NCBI GenBank assembly: GCA_002869565.1
Contig: PKUJ01000010.1
Span: 1-64,000, forward strand
Reading direction: 5' to 3'
Source of the DNA: Arcobacter sp.
GTDB taxonomy: Bacteria; Campylobacterota; Campylobacteria; Campylobacterales; Arcobacteraceae
DNA: 64,000 bases
In this document: piece by piece, positions 8,034 through 20,900 of the stretch
How positions within the stretch are numbered: position 1 is the stretch's first letter
How the letters are laid out: every line of letters begins with the position of its first letter
The notes under the pieces: generated by a model
What the model was told of the DNA's origin: nothing
Database searches by the model: none
Seen by the model: the letters and a program-made list of their open reading frames with translations, nothing else
Program-made: the position numbers and the translations under genes

Positions 8034-10157
8034 TTACCTTTTTTGTTGTAATGCAGCTAATACTTTGTCCTTTGGACCATCAGCAACTATTTTTCCATTA
8101 TTTAAAACTATAACCCTATCTACTAGCTCTAAAGCAGCAAATCTATGTGTAATAACAATAAGTGTTTTGTCTTCTAATAATTTTTTCACATGGGTAATTA
8201 AAGTTTTTTCTAAACCTACATCCAACCCTGTTGTAGGTTCATCAAGAACCATAATAGGAGGATCATTTAAAATTGCTCTGGCTAAGGCAACCAAATGCCT
8301 TTGTCCAACAGATAGATTACTTCCTCTCTCCCCCACTTGTAAACCATCACCTTGTCCAGATTTTTTAACTAATTCATCAAGTCCTGTTAACTTGATTAAA
8401 TCCATTAAACGCTCTTTACTAATAGGATTGGCTATTTCTATATTTTCTTTTAAAGAACCTGAAAATAAAAATGGTTCTTGAGGCATAACTCCAACATTTT
8501 GACGTACTTCTACTGGATGTAAGGTTGATATTTCATGTCCATCAAGATATATACTACCACTAGAAGAAGTATCAAGACCAGTAAGAAGCCTTAAAAAAGT
8601 GGTTTTCCCTGCTCCTGTTTGACCAATAATACCTACTTTCTCACCTGAATTAATTTTTAGAGAACAGCTATCGAGGGAAGCATATTTACTATTTTTATAA
8701 AAGAAACTTACATCAGAAAATTCAATATCACCTTTTAATTTACCTATTCCAATTTCCACATTTTTTTCATTTTCAAGAGGCAAATGCCAAAATTCATTAA
8801 TATTATTAAGAGATTCTTTTATTTCTTTAAATCTTATTACCATCATCGAAGTTTGAATAACTGGAACCATAGCACGGCTTGAAAGAATTGTAACTGCAAT
8901 AAGCCCCCCAACAGTAAGATTTTTATTTGCAATTTCAAATACACCTACAACAATAACTGCCATAGTTACAAATTGTACTACAGTTTGAGATAAGTTCATT
9001 GAAAATACATTTAAAGACTGGATTCTATGTCCTATATTATCTGTAACTGCCACTAAATTACGCCAATTGAATAGTTTAGTTGCACTTGCATTTGAAAGTT
9101 TAATTATTTCACTTCCTTGTATAGTTTCAACTAAATAGCTATTTTTTGATTGTACATTTTCAACATTTTTTTTACTTAAATTTGAGATTGGTATTTGCAT
9201 GATAACATTAAAAATAATAATTAAAATAGCTACTATAAAAGGTACTGCTGCAACAGCCGGTGAAATTATAAATATTACTAAAATTGCAATAAAGAAAAAT
9301 GGTAAATCAATTACTTGAAGTATTGATTTTGTTGCAAAAAAATCTTTTATTTGACTCAATTCTCTAAAAAGATTTGCTTTTGAACCAACTAACATAATAT
9401 CATATTCTGATTTTATATTAAGCATTCGTTTCATAAGCTCTTCTTCTAAATAAACGCCCAGCTTTTTACCAACTTTTTCAATAATATGATTTCTAACACT
9501 TTTAAAATAAATATCAAAAAGAAGTATTATAACTACTCCAGAAGCTAATACAAATAGTGTTTCAGTAGCATTATTAGGAACAACTCTATCATAAACACTC
9601 ATAGTAAAAAGAGGAACAGCCAAAGCAAAAATATTGATAAAAAATGTAAGAAATCCTATTTCTATATATGAACGCCAAAAAGTCTTAACAGGATCCCAAA
9701 ACCAAGATTTGGATCTATTAGCATCTAACATTTTCTCTTTTTTTGCATCTCTAAAAATTAGAATTGCTTTTTTGAAATGTTTTAGGAAACTTGGATTTTC
9801 TTTTATTTGTTCTTTAGTTTTTGGATTAAATAAATAGACATCTCTATCTTTTTTTATATAAATAAAAGGATTGTCATTTTTATCTAAAACAATACAAGGG
9901 AAAAAATGAGAAGGAATATCTGAAGCATCAATCTTCTTTTCTATTGCAGTAAGTCCAACTTCATTTGCTACATCTATAGCTATTTCACTTGTAAATCCTT
10001 CTGGGGAAGTAGCTGAAAGATTAGATATTGTTTCAAGTGAAATATCCCCAAAATAAAAGTCTAAAATATATTTTAGTGCAAATAATAATGGAAAGTCTTC
10101 TCTTTGTTTTTGTTCTTTTAATTCAATATTTTCTTCATTATTAATTAATTCTTCCAC
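8034..10157 (-). CDS. T1SS ABC transporter/permease, LapB-type with N-terminal C39-like domain
   Basis: C39-like N-terminus without an obvious catalytic Cys, six-TM region, ATPase with Walker A GQTGAGKTT, signature LSVGQRHLVALARAIL, Walker B IMVLDEPT. Confidence 0.93.
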   Translation of the reverse strand: MEELINNEENIELKEQKQREDFPLLFALKYILDFYFGDISLETISNLSATSPEGFTSEIAIDVANEVGLTAIEKKIDASDIPSHFFPCIVLDKNDNPFIYIKKDRDVYLFNPKTKEQIKENPSFLKHFKKAILIFRDAKKEKMLDANRSKSWFWDPVKTFWRSYIEIGFLTFFINIFALAVPLFTMSVYDRVVPNNATETLFVLASGVVIILLFDIYFKSVRNHIIEKVGKKLGVYLEEELMKRMLNIKSEYDIMLVGSKANLFRELSQIKDFFATKSILQVIDLPFFFIAILVIFIISPAVAAVPFIVAILIIIFNVIMQIPISNLSKKNVENVQSKNSYLVETIQGSEIIKLSNASATKLFNWRNLVAVTDNIGHRIQSLNVFSMNLSQTVVQFVTMAVIVVGVFEIANKNLTVGGLIAVTILSSRAMVPVIQTSMMVIRFKEIKESLNNINEFWHLPLENEKNVEIGIGKLKGDIEFSDVSFFYKNSKYASLDSCSLKINSGEKVGIIGQTGAGKTTFLRLLTGLDTSSSGSIYLDGHEISTLHPVEVRQNVGVMPQEPFLFSGSLKENIEIANPISKERLMDLIKLTGLDELVKKSGQGDGLQVGERGSNLSVGQRHLVALARAILNDPPIMVLDEPTTGLDVGLEKTLITHVKKLLEDKTLIVITHRFAALELVDRVIVLNNGKIVADGPKDKVLAALQQKR

Positions 10158-10170
10158 TATTTACCTATTT

Positions 10171-11964
10171 TCATTTTATTTTGATTTTAAAATTACTAAA
10201 AATTTTATCATAAATAGACTGAAATACGCTTTCCCAGACTCTTGCTGTTTTTTGTCTAAACAGTTTTGCACTTGGATACCACGGCGAGTTTTCACCTTTA
10301 TTTCCCCATCTCCAGTCTGGAATTTTTTGTAAGGGAATCCAGACAGGTACATCAAGAGCACCAGCTAAATGTGCAACTGAGGTATCTGAAGAGATGACTA
10401 AGTCAAGCTCTTTCATCAAACTTGCAGTTTTAGAAAAATCTGTTAATTTATCTGTCAAATCAACTATTTTATCTTCAAATCCAAGTTTTTTAATATCTTC
10501 ATTTTCAGGTCCTACTTGAAGAGTATAAACAGTTATTTTATCGCTATTTATAAGTGGCTCAAAGTATTTTAAATCAAACACTTTTCCATCATAACTCTCA
10601 CCTGTAACCGAAGCACTCCAACAAATACCAATATTTAAGTGACCTTTTTTACTCTCCATTTCAAACTCTCTATCTTTTGTTGCAAAAAGATAAGGATATT
10701 GTTTTGGTAAATCTTTATTTGATTTCATATCTAAAAGCTTTGGCATACTCATAATTGGTAAGTGGTAATCAAAAGAAGGTGTTGCTTCATTTCTATGGGT
10801 TAACACATCAATTTCATCAATACATTTAAATAATTCTTTTAATTCATCTCTACATTTTACAGCTATTTTACATGGAAATTTCTTTTTAAATTCTGGTAAA
10901 AATCTAATAAACTGAATAGAATCACCAAATCCTTGCTCAGAATGAAGAAGTATTGTTTTATTTGTTAAATCTTCATTTCCACTAAACATTGGTTTAGAAA
11001 AAATATCTTTGTTTTTGATAATATGAGGAATCATTTCCTCTTTTTTAAATCTCCACTCATACTCATTCCAACCATTTTTATAATCACCTTTTGATAAATA
11101 CATAGTTGATAGATCAAAATGCGCATTTACAAAATTTGGGTCAAGTTCTATGGCTTTTTTATAAGAATCTATAGATTTTTTTACCTGTCCTAAATATTTA
11201 TAAGAGGTACCAACATTTGAATATGCATTTGAGCCATTTGGTTCTAATTCTATTGATTTTTCATGTAACTTAGCTGCTTTTTTATAATCATATAGTTTAT
11301 TGTAAACATTACCTAGATTAGTGTAGGCACCTCCATTTTCAGGCTGTTTTTCTATTGCAATATTTAAAGCTTCAATTGCTTCTGCATATTTTTTTTGTTT
11401 ATTATAACATGCTCCAATATTACTATACAACTCATAATATTTTGGGTCAATTTTCAGTGCAATTTTAAATATTCCTATTGATTCTTCATATTTTTTTTGT
11501 TTGTATAAAATCACTCCAATATTATTTACCGCTTTTGAAAAATTTGGATTAATTCTAACTGCTTCTTTATATGCTTTTATAGCTTTATTATTATCACCCA
11601 TTGATTCATATACTATTCCTAAATTATTATAAGCACTAAAATTTTTGGGATCTCTTTTTATGCAATCAATAAATGCAATTACTGCTCTTTTATAATCTTT
11701 AATTGCTTTAAATGCATTACCAAGGTTATTATATGTTAAAGCATTTTCTGGATTTAATTTAATTGCTTTTATATAATAATTTATTGCTTCTTTATAGTTA
11801 CCTATTGCTTTTGTTATTACACCAAGATTTCCTATAGCTTCAATGTTATCAGGTTCATTTTCTAATACTGTCAAGTATAAAGATTTTGCTCTTATTAAAT
11901 CATTTTTTTTGTATGCAATAACTGCATTTCTTAATATATTTTCTAAATTAATATTATTTGACAT
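10171..11964 (-). CDS. TPR-repeat protein with C-terminal glycosyltransferase-like domain
   Basis: About 8 or more TPR units (e.g. AIGNLGVITKAIGNYKEAINYYIKAIKLNPENALTYNNLGNAFKAIKDYKRAV), then a GT9/OGT-like region HSEQGFGDSIQFIRFLPEF...DLVISSDTSVAHLAGALDVPVWIPL. Confidence 0.85.
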   Translation of the reverse strand: MSNNINLENILRNAVIAYKKNDLIRAKSLYLTVLENEPDNIEAIGNLGVITKAIGNYKEAINYYIKAIKLNPENALTYNNLGNAFKAIKDYKRAVIAFIDCIKRDPKNFSAYNNLGIVYESMGDNNKAIKAYKEAVRINPNFSKAVNNIGVILYKQKKYEESIGIFKIALKIDPKYYELYSNIGACYNKQKKYAEAIEALNIAIEKQPENGGAYTNLGNVYNKLYDYKKAAKLHEKSIELEPNGSNAYSNVGTSYKYLGQVKKSIDSYKKAIELDPNFVNAHFDLSTMYLSKGDYKNGWNEYEWRFKKEEMIPHIIKNKDIFSKPMFSGNEDLTNKTILLHSEQGFGDSIQFIRFLPEFKKKFPCKIAVKCRDELKELFKCIDEIDVLTHRNEATPSFDYHLPIMSMPKLLDMKSNKDLPKQYPYLFATKDREFEMESKKGHLNIGICWSASVTGESYDGKVFDLKYFEPLINSDKITVYTLQVGPENEDIKKLGFEDKIVDLTDKLTDFSKTASLMKELDLVISSDTSVAHLAGALDVPVWIPLQKIPDWRWGNKGENSPWYPSAKLFRQKTARVWESVFQSIYDKIFSNFKIKIK

Positions 11965-11982
11965 TTAATTATTCCTTTATTA

Positions 11983-14900
11983 TTATGGTACGTCAATAAA
12001 ATCTATTGTTAATGTAGTATTACCTAGATCATAAGTTTGACCTTCAGATGCAGAGTTAGTATTTCCATCATACACTGTATCATCTCCACCACCAAGAACA
12101 TTATCTCCACCAACATCAGTAAATTTAATTAAGTCTGCTTGAGAACTATTTAATTTTAGAGTAAGATTATTCCCACCATCTGTCCATGATTGAATTAAAC
12201 TATCACTCAATTCAAATTCTATTGTTGAGTTATCAGTATTTAACGTTAATCCTGAGATATCAAGTGTTTCAATATTACTAAAGGAAGCACTATGACCAAA
12301 ATTTTGATCAGAACTTATACTTGTACCTGTATTACCTGTAAGATTAGCTTCATCACCAATAGTTTCAGTAGCAGTACCACCATCAATTGAATACGAATCA
12401 ATATTAGTAAAATCTAAAGTAAAATTATCATCGCCTCCTAAACCATTTATAGTAGAAGGTTCATCTCCACTTAAAGTAATAGAATCTGATACACTTGAAA
12501 GTTCAAGGTTTTCTAGGGCTATTACATTTGTAAAATCTAAATCACCACTTACTGCGTCATTAAAAGCTAAGGTATCATTAGTTCCACTACCAAAATCAAA
12601 GGTATCATTCGTATCAAAATTAGCAAAATCAATATTAAGAGTATCATCTCCTCCACCAAGATTTATATTATCATTTCCTGAACTAATATTAAATGTATCA
12701 GAAGATGAAGTACCAGTTATAATTTCATTTCCAGTTGAATCATTAATTGTTAAAGAATTTGAAACATTAAAGGCAGTTAAATCTAGGGTATCACCACTAT
12801 CTACATTAATTGTAGTTGCATTGCTTAAAGTTATTGTTCCTGTTCCATTATCACCATTTATAGCATTTAACTGTGATGAACTTAGAGTTGCATCATTCAA
12901 TGTTACATTGTAATCAGCTACTGTCGTAAAGTTTGAACCTGTATCATTTACTAGCTCTAATACATCAGAAATACTACTACTTGATATAGTTGTTACATTT
13001 GATATATCTATATTTCCAGTTCCATTATCGCTATTTATTGTTTTTATATCAGCTGCACTTACACTTGCATCTAATATTTCAATAGAATAGTTTGAAGCTG
13101 TAGTGTATATTGCACTTGAATTATTTACAATATCTAAAGCTTGTGAAATTGAACTACTTGTTATATTTGTAACATTTGACATATCGATACTACCAATTGT
13201 ATTATCATTTGCTAGTGAAACTATATTTGCTAAAGTTGAACTACCATCAGATAATTGGGCAGTTAAACTATTGTCTGTAACTGTTGTTATTCCACTTGAA
13301 GCAAGTGCACTAGTAATTACACTAATCGTTCCAGTTAATACAGTAATTGCTGTAGCATTTATTGCCGTGCCAGTTTTAGTATCAATAGTATTTAAATCAC
13401 TTGCAGATGTTGAAACTGCAGACATATTTATAGTTATTGCATCAGAGTTTGTTGTTGTAAGTGTAGTTAAAGTTGAAGCATCTCCGGTATCAACTGTTGC
13501 TGTTACAACTCCTACAGCACTATCTGCATTTATATTATTAATCTGTGTTACACTTGCTGTTCCACTTATTTCAACTGCTAAACTTCCATCATTTACTAAA
13601 GTTATGTCACTTGATGCTAATACAGTTTGAATATCTATAGCATTTCCTGTTAATACACTAATATTTGAAGCATCTATAATTTCAGAAGTTTTTCCATCAA
13701 GTGCATTTAAATCACTAGCAGCTGCTGAGCCTGTAATTGTCAAGCTTAAAGCATTTACTTGCGCACCGGCATCATTAATATTAGAATTTAAATTTGCTGC
13801 TGTGTCTGAACTTACTGTTGCGGTTACAATTCCACTTGTTGCATCAATAATAGTATCTATATCATTTGAACTTGCAATGTCATCAACATTCACTGCTTCA
13901 TTTCCAAGTCCTAAGTATTGAGATATATTTGTACTATAAATATCTACTAATTCTGAAGTATTCCCATGAATTCCTGATAAAATGTTACTTACATCTATAA
14001 CTTGATTCGTAGAAGCATTTAAGGCAATTAAATCAACTGCATCTGTTTGACTACCACTATCATTTACAGTAAGTGTTAATACATCATTTGCATTTTTGTT
14101 AGTTAAATTTGTATTTAAATTTATTGCAGTATCAGCTGTTACTGTTGCAGTTACTGCTCCACTTGTATTTCCTAAAACTGTATTTATATTTGTTGCACTA
14201 ATTTCATTTGTAATTGTAACTGTTTCATTTCCACCTAACACGCCACTTGTAAGGGCTGTATTAACTTGTGCAAAATCAACTGCATTTGCAGTTATAGTTG
14301 TAATACCACCATCACTTAAATTATCAATAATTGCATTGATTGTATTAAACTGTGTTGCATCTACACTTGCATCTGCTAGTGTTGCAGTATAAATATTATT
14401 TGCATTTACATCAGTTAATGTTAATAAAGTTGAAGCATCAGTTTCGCTAATAGATGTTGTAACTATTCCACTTGTATCACCATCAAGTATATTGGCATTT
14501 GCTACAGATATAGCTCCGGTGATTGTTACAGCTTCATTTCCATCAAGTAATCCTGGAGTTGTTAATACAGTATGAACATCAGAAACATTTGCAGAATTTT
14601 CTGTAAGAGCAGTAATAGAACTTGTTGTAAAAAAATCAACTTTTGCATTAAGTGCTAAAAGGTCACTTGCATCGACACTTGTATCTGTTGTTGTAAATGT
14701 TATTATATCATTTGTATCAACATGTGTAATTATATTTAAGGTTGTAGTTACTGCTCCATCACTAATCGTTGCAGTTACTATTCCACTTGTTGAATTTACT
14801 ATAGTATCTAATTGTACTGCACTTATTGTACCACCTGTTATATCAACTGTTTCATTTCCATCTAAAAGAGAAAGTCCAGAGCTAACAACAGTATCGATAT

Positions 14901-17900
14901 TAGTTGTAGCTGCATCTTCTACAAGTCCAATAATACTAGAATAATCAGATACATCAATTTTTGTATTTAAGGCAACTAGATCACTTGCATCTACACCAGT
15001 TGTATCTGAAGATGTAAATGTAATATTATCATTTACATCTACATTTGTTATTGCATTAAGTGTTGTTGTAACTGTTCCATCTGTAATAGTTGCTGTTAAA
15101 GTACCACTAATAGCACTTGCCACATCATCCACATCATTTGCATTTACATTAGCATCATTTAAAGTTATATTTCCTGCTCCACTTAAAACTGAAGTTTTAC
15201 CATTTAGAGTACTAAATGTTGTAGTTAAAGTAATACCTGAATCAACTACAATATTAGAATTAGCAAAATCTCCACTAAATGTAGAATCTCCTGTAAACTC
15301 TATTGTCTCATTTGAAGCTGTATCTAAAGCTAAAATAGAAGTAAAATTTGTTGAGCTATCAGAACTTATTTCAACAACTGCACTTCCTGCTCCACTAACT
15401 ACAACTGTTCCTGCTGTTACTTGCGTTTCACTTAAAGTTACAGTTCCATTTGAAACTTTGATTTCATCAATAATATTGTTTGTTCCATTTATATTATGAG
15501 CTGTTAAATCAACGCTGTTATTTACAATTAAATTAATTGTTCCCGTTCCACCATTTGTGATACCTGCAAAATCATGGTCTGAAGATGTTGTACTTGCAAC
15601 AATATTTAAAACACCTGTACTATTTGTATTTATAGTCATTGTTTTATCATCAAGTTCAGTAGCATTAATAGTTGCACTTTCTCCATCTGATACAGAGATA
15701 TTTTCAAAGTTTAGTAAAGTAACACCAGATAAATCAACTGTTCCACTTAAAGATAAGGTATCTGTTCCTGCTCCAGCATCCAAAGTATCGATATTTGTAG
15801 TACCTGTATAATTAAATGTATCATCTCCACTTCCAGAAATTATTTTTTCAACATTTTTTAAAGTATCGATATTTGTACCATCATTTACTGTGATATCATT
15901 TGTATTATCAATAGTTACAGTTACTGCTGTACTCAATCCTGTATAATCAATTGCATCACTGTTTCCAGCACCATTAAATGTAATATTATCAATTGCAGTA
16001 GTGTTTAAAATATCTGCATAAGATGAACCTGTAAAGTTTTCAAAACTCTTAAAGTTGTCAGTTCCTACTCCTGCTCCATTAGTTATACCATCATTGTTAA
16101 TTAGGTTAAATGTTACTGCGCCCGTTGCACTACTAACACTTAAAGTATCATTTCCCAATCCACCTAATAAACTGTTGTCATAAATATCACCTTCTACAAC
16201 ATCATTTCCATCACCCATTTGAATATGTTCAATATTTGAAACAGTATCACCAACTACACCACTTGCTGTTCCATCAGCCAAATTAATATTAATATCGCCT
16301 ACTACATCAGTGTAATTAATCCAATCTCCTGTAGCTTCATTACCTTCACCACCATTGATATTATTAGTTCCTGTTCCTCCATAAATAGTATCATCTCCTG
16401 TTCCACCTAAAAGATTATCATCTCCATCATTACCTGTTAAGATGTCATTTCCTGCATTTCCTATAAGTGTATTATTATTTGAATCACCTGTGATTGAATC
16501 AGAGGAACTAGTTCCTGTAAGATTTTCAATATTTGTTAAAGTATCAGTTCCATCGATAGTAACAGTTGCAGCTCCATTAATCAAAGTTACATTTAAAGGT
16601 CCTGTTGCAGTACTATAATCAACTGTATCACCAAGAGCATCATCTCCCCCATCAATAGTATCATCCCCTGCACTTGTTATAAAAGTATCGTTTCCTGTTC
16701 CACCATTTAATATATCATTTCCTAATCCACCATCAATATAGTCATTATCAGCGCCACCATCAATAGTATCATCTCCATCTAAACCATATAAAAGATCTGA
16801 ACCAGAATTTCCATTAATTTCATTGTCTAAGCTCGAACCATAAATAGTATCTTGACTATTTGAACCAGATACATTTTCAAAACCATTTAAAGTATCATTT
16901 CCTTCTCCTGTTGCAGTTTGTGCATTAATTGAATCATGAACAATTGAGTCAATATTTATATTTATACTGCTTATTGCACTGTCATATACAACCCAATCTT
17001 CTAAACTTGTATCAGTTGTAGCATTTCCGCCATATAAAGTATCATCTCCTATCCCACCTTCTATTCTATCAGCACCATCACCACCACTTAAATAATCATT
17101 TCCAGATAATCCTTCAATCGAGTCATTTCCTGCTAATCCATTAATTGTATTATCAACATTTCCAGTATCTGTACCTATTATTTGGTCATCTTTTGAACTA
17201 CCATTTACATTTTCAATTCCAGTTAATACTTGATTATATGCATTTCCTCCAACGCTAAATACAGCATTATCTTGAGAGTTTAAATCTACATAATTATCAA
17301 TTGTATTATCATCAGCTGTTCCATCAATTGTTATTTCAGAGAAATCAATTAAATCTTCACTTCCACTATCACCTTGTAGTTTATCATCCCCTTCAGAGAT
17401 ATAAATAGTATCATCTCCAGTATTTCCTATTATTGTATTTTCAGAGCTACTTCCTCTAAATATATCGTCAAAAGTAGTACCATTTACATTTTCAATATTT
17501 GTGATTGTTTCAGTATTTCCATATGAATCAGTAGAACCATTTATTGTACCATCAAGTCTAATATTCACACCTTGTGTACCACCAACAAAATTAAGTAAAT
17601 CAACTTCTGTTCCACCATTTATTGTATCATCTCCATCATCATCATAAATAGTATCGAGACCACCATCACCATTTACATTATCAGTACCTGTTCCTGTATA
17701 AATAATATCATTGCCAGTTCCACCACTAATAATATCATTATCAGCTCCACCATCAATATAATCATTTGAAGAACCACCATTAATTACGTCATTACCAGCT
17801 TCTCCATATAAAGTATCATCATCTGATTCTCCATACAAATTGTCATTCCCTTCTCCACCATAAATTAAGTCAGTGCCATTATTTCCATAAATAGTATCAG

Positions 17901-20900
17901 CTCCACCCATACCTAGAACTATATCATTACCTTCATATGCTAGAATAAGATTTGAACCTTCATCCGCAACCATAGTATCTGCTCTATAAGTTAAATAAAA
18001 AGTTTCAAAATCTGAATTTGTACCATCTTGATAAATATAATCAGTTTGTCCCGTACCATCAGTTATTTGATAAAAAGTATAATCTCCGTCACTTAAAGTA
18101 TCCAAACCACTTATAGTTAAATCTGTAGTTGTATAAGTAACACTTAAATCTCCAATATTATCATTATTAGTATCTATATTTGCATTTTGAAGAATAATAG
18201 TAGAACCTTGAGTTGAACCAATATTATGTCTATAATCTAAAATATCTGTTCCTTCTCCACCAATTATAGTATCACTTCCATAATTTGCAGCAACTCTATC
18301 ATTTCCAGCACCTAAGTCATATATATCATCGCCATTTCTTCCTAAAACATGGTCATTTCCATCATACATTATAAATGTATTATCAGTATTAGTTCCCCAG
18401 ATAGTTCTACTTGAACCAGTTTGTTTATCTATAATATTTTCGATATTATAGATTCCATCTGTACTAGAATTTAAATCTACATTAACTGTATAGTATTCTA
18501 AACTTAACCAGTCACTTCCACCTTGACCATCTAAATAGTTATTCCCAACAGAATTAGAATGAAAAATTGTGTCATCACCCTCTCCTGCTAATATAGAATT
18601 ATCTTCTGAATCATTTCCACCTAAAGTATCATTCTGAGCAGTTCCAATGATATTTTCAATTTGAGTAATTAAGTCAAAATCTGTAGGTGTATCAATATTT
18701 GTAACACGTGTATAAACTCCATCTAAACTATCATTTGCACTATCTAAAGTGTATGTAGCATCTGTAATATTTCCATCTAAATCAACAATAATTCCACTTG
18801 TAGAACTTGAATAATCAATCCAATCTTCTTCTACATCATCAACACTATTTATAGTACTTCCACCAAATAAAACTGCTTTATCAAAATTTCCTGTAATAGT
18901 ATCAATACCTTCTCCTGCAAAAACAAGATCTTCACTTGTATCATTGCTATCTGTTCCTGTATTAATTGTATCATTACCGGTTCCACCATAAATAGTATCA
19001 AATCCAGCTCCACCATTTATAATATCAATTCCTCCATATCCATAAATAGTATTATCATTAGAATCACCTGTTAAAATATCTCCATAATTTAAAGTCCCAA
19101 TAATATTTTCAATAGAAGTAATTGCACTTGATTCTGTATTTCCATAACCATCATCATTTACAGTTGAACTTGATAAATCAACATTTACTGAAGCACCTAC
19201 ATCATAGAAGCTAATTGTATCTTCATCTGCTCCACCATCATAACTATCAACTCCAGCCCCACCAATTAAAGTATCATTTCCTGCACTTCCAAGTAAAATA
19301 TCATCTCCACCAGAACCATCAATAATATCATTTCCACTATTTCCATCAAGAGAGTTGTTATTATCATCTCCGGTTAAACTATCATCATAAGTTGTACCTA
19401 AAAGATTTTCAATGTTTGAAATTGTAGTTGTTCCAAGACCTCCAGAGATATTACCATTTTGCATAGCAGCTGTTACAGATGAACCTAATGCTTCAAAACT
19501 TAGCCAATCTCCCCCACCTGTTCCTGTGTTGTGCGTTCCACCATTGATAGTATCTCCACCACTTGTAGCTATGATCGTATCATCTCCAGCTCCAGAGCTT
19601 ATATTGTTCCAACCATCAGTTCCTTTGATCGTATCATTATAATTTGACCCAATCACTCTTTCCACTGCAACGACATCATCTTGACCTCCAAAACCATCTT
19701 CCATAACTTCGTGAGCTACTGGATCATTATCTTTGTCACTTCCATTTAAATAAACTTCAACTCCAACATTTGCATCTGTAAAATCTATTGTATCTGTTCC
19801 ATCTCCACCATCAATAACATCATTTCCTGCTTGTCCACGAATAATATCATCTCCACTTTCACCATATAAAGTATCATCACCAATTCCTCCATAAATAGAG
19901 TCATTTGCACCTTTACCATAAATAGTATCACTATAATCAATACCTAATTCAGCCGTACCGTTAAATCCTATAATTTCATCAACATCAGCAGAACCAATTA
20001 AAATTTCAAAATGATCTTTTAAAGTATCAGTATTAGTTCCAATAGTTACCGTTCCAAAATCAGAACTTGCACCACTTCCTAAATTTACAGTTATTCCACT
20101 TGATGTCACTTGTTCATAAGTTAAAGTATCGGTTCCTATTCCACCTGTTAGGATATTATTTCCTTCACCTGAGTAGACTTTATCATCACCTGCACCTGCA
20201 TCAATAGAGTCATCTCCTAAGGCGTCAGATTGATTTATAATATCATTTCCAGCTCCACCAGAGATAAAGTCCGCACCAACTCCACCTTTTAAAGTATCAT
20301 TTCCAAGTCCACCTTCAATAGTATCAGAATCAGAACCACCTAAAATAGAATCATCTCCATCACCACCTTGAAGTAAATTTATACCAGCAACACCTGTAAT
20401 TGTGTCATTACCTTCACCACCGATTAAAGTATTAGCTTCACTACTTCCTCTTAAGAGGTCATCTCCATTTGTACCAATTACAATTTCAATATCAAAGATA
20501 GTATCCACAACTGCAACAGCAGTATTTTGATATCCATCATCACTAGCTTGCCCTAAACCTAAATCAACAATAACTCTATTTTCACCAACATTATTTACAT
20601 CAATATTACTAAAGTCTAAAGTATCTGTTCCCTCTCCACCAATAAATGAATCTACACCTTTTGAAGCTATAAAAGTATCATTCCCTTTATATCCATCTAA
20701 AATATTCGTCTCAGAGAAATCATCACTACCTTTGATAATATCGTTATTTTTAGTCCCTATAATATTCTCTATACCTTCAAGATTATCATAATTTCCTGGA
20801 GTTCCTATTACTTTTACTTCTTGTTCATTATTAGTTGTTGCATCACCATCATCTAGTGATAAATCTACATTAATTGCGCTTACATTTGTTAAATAACTAT

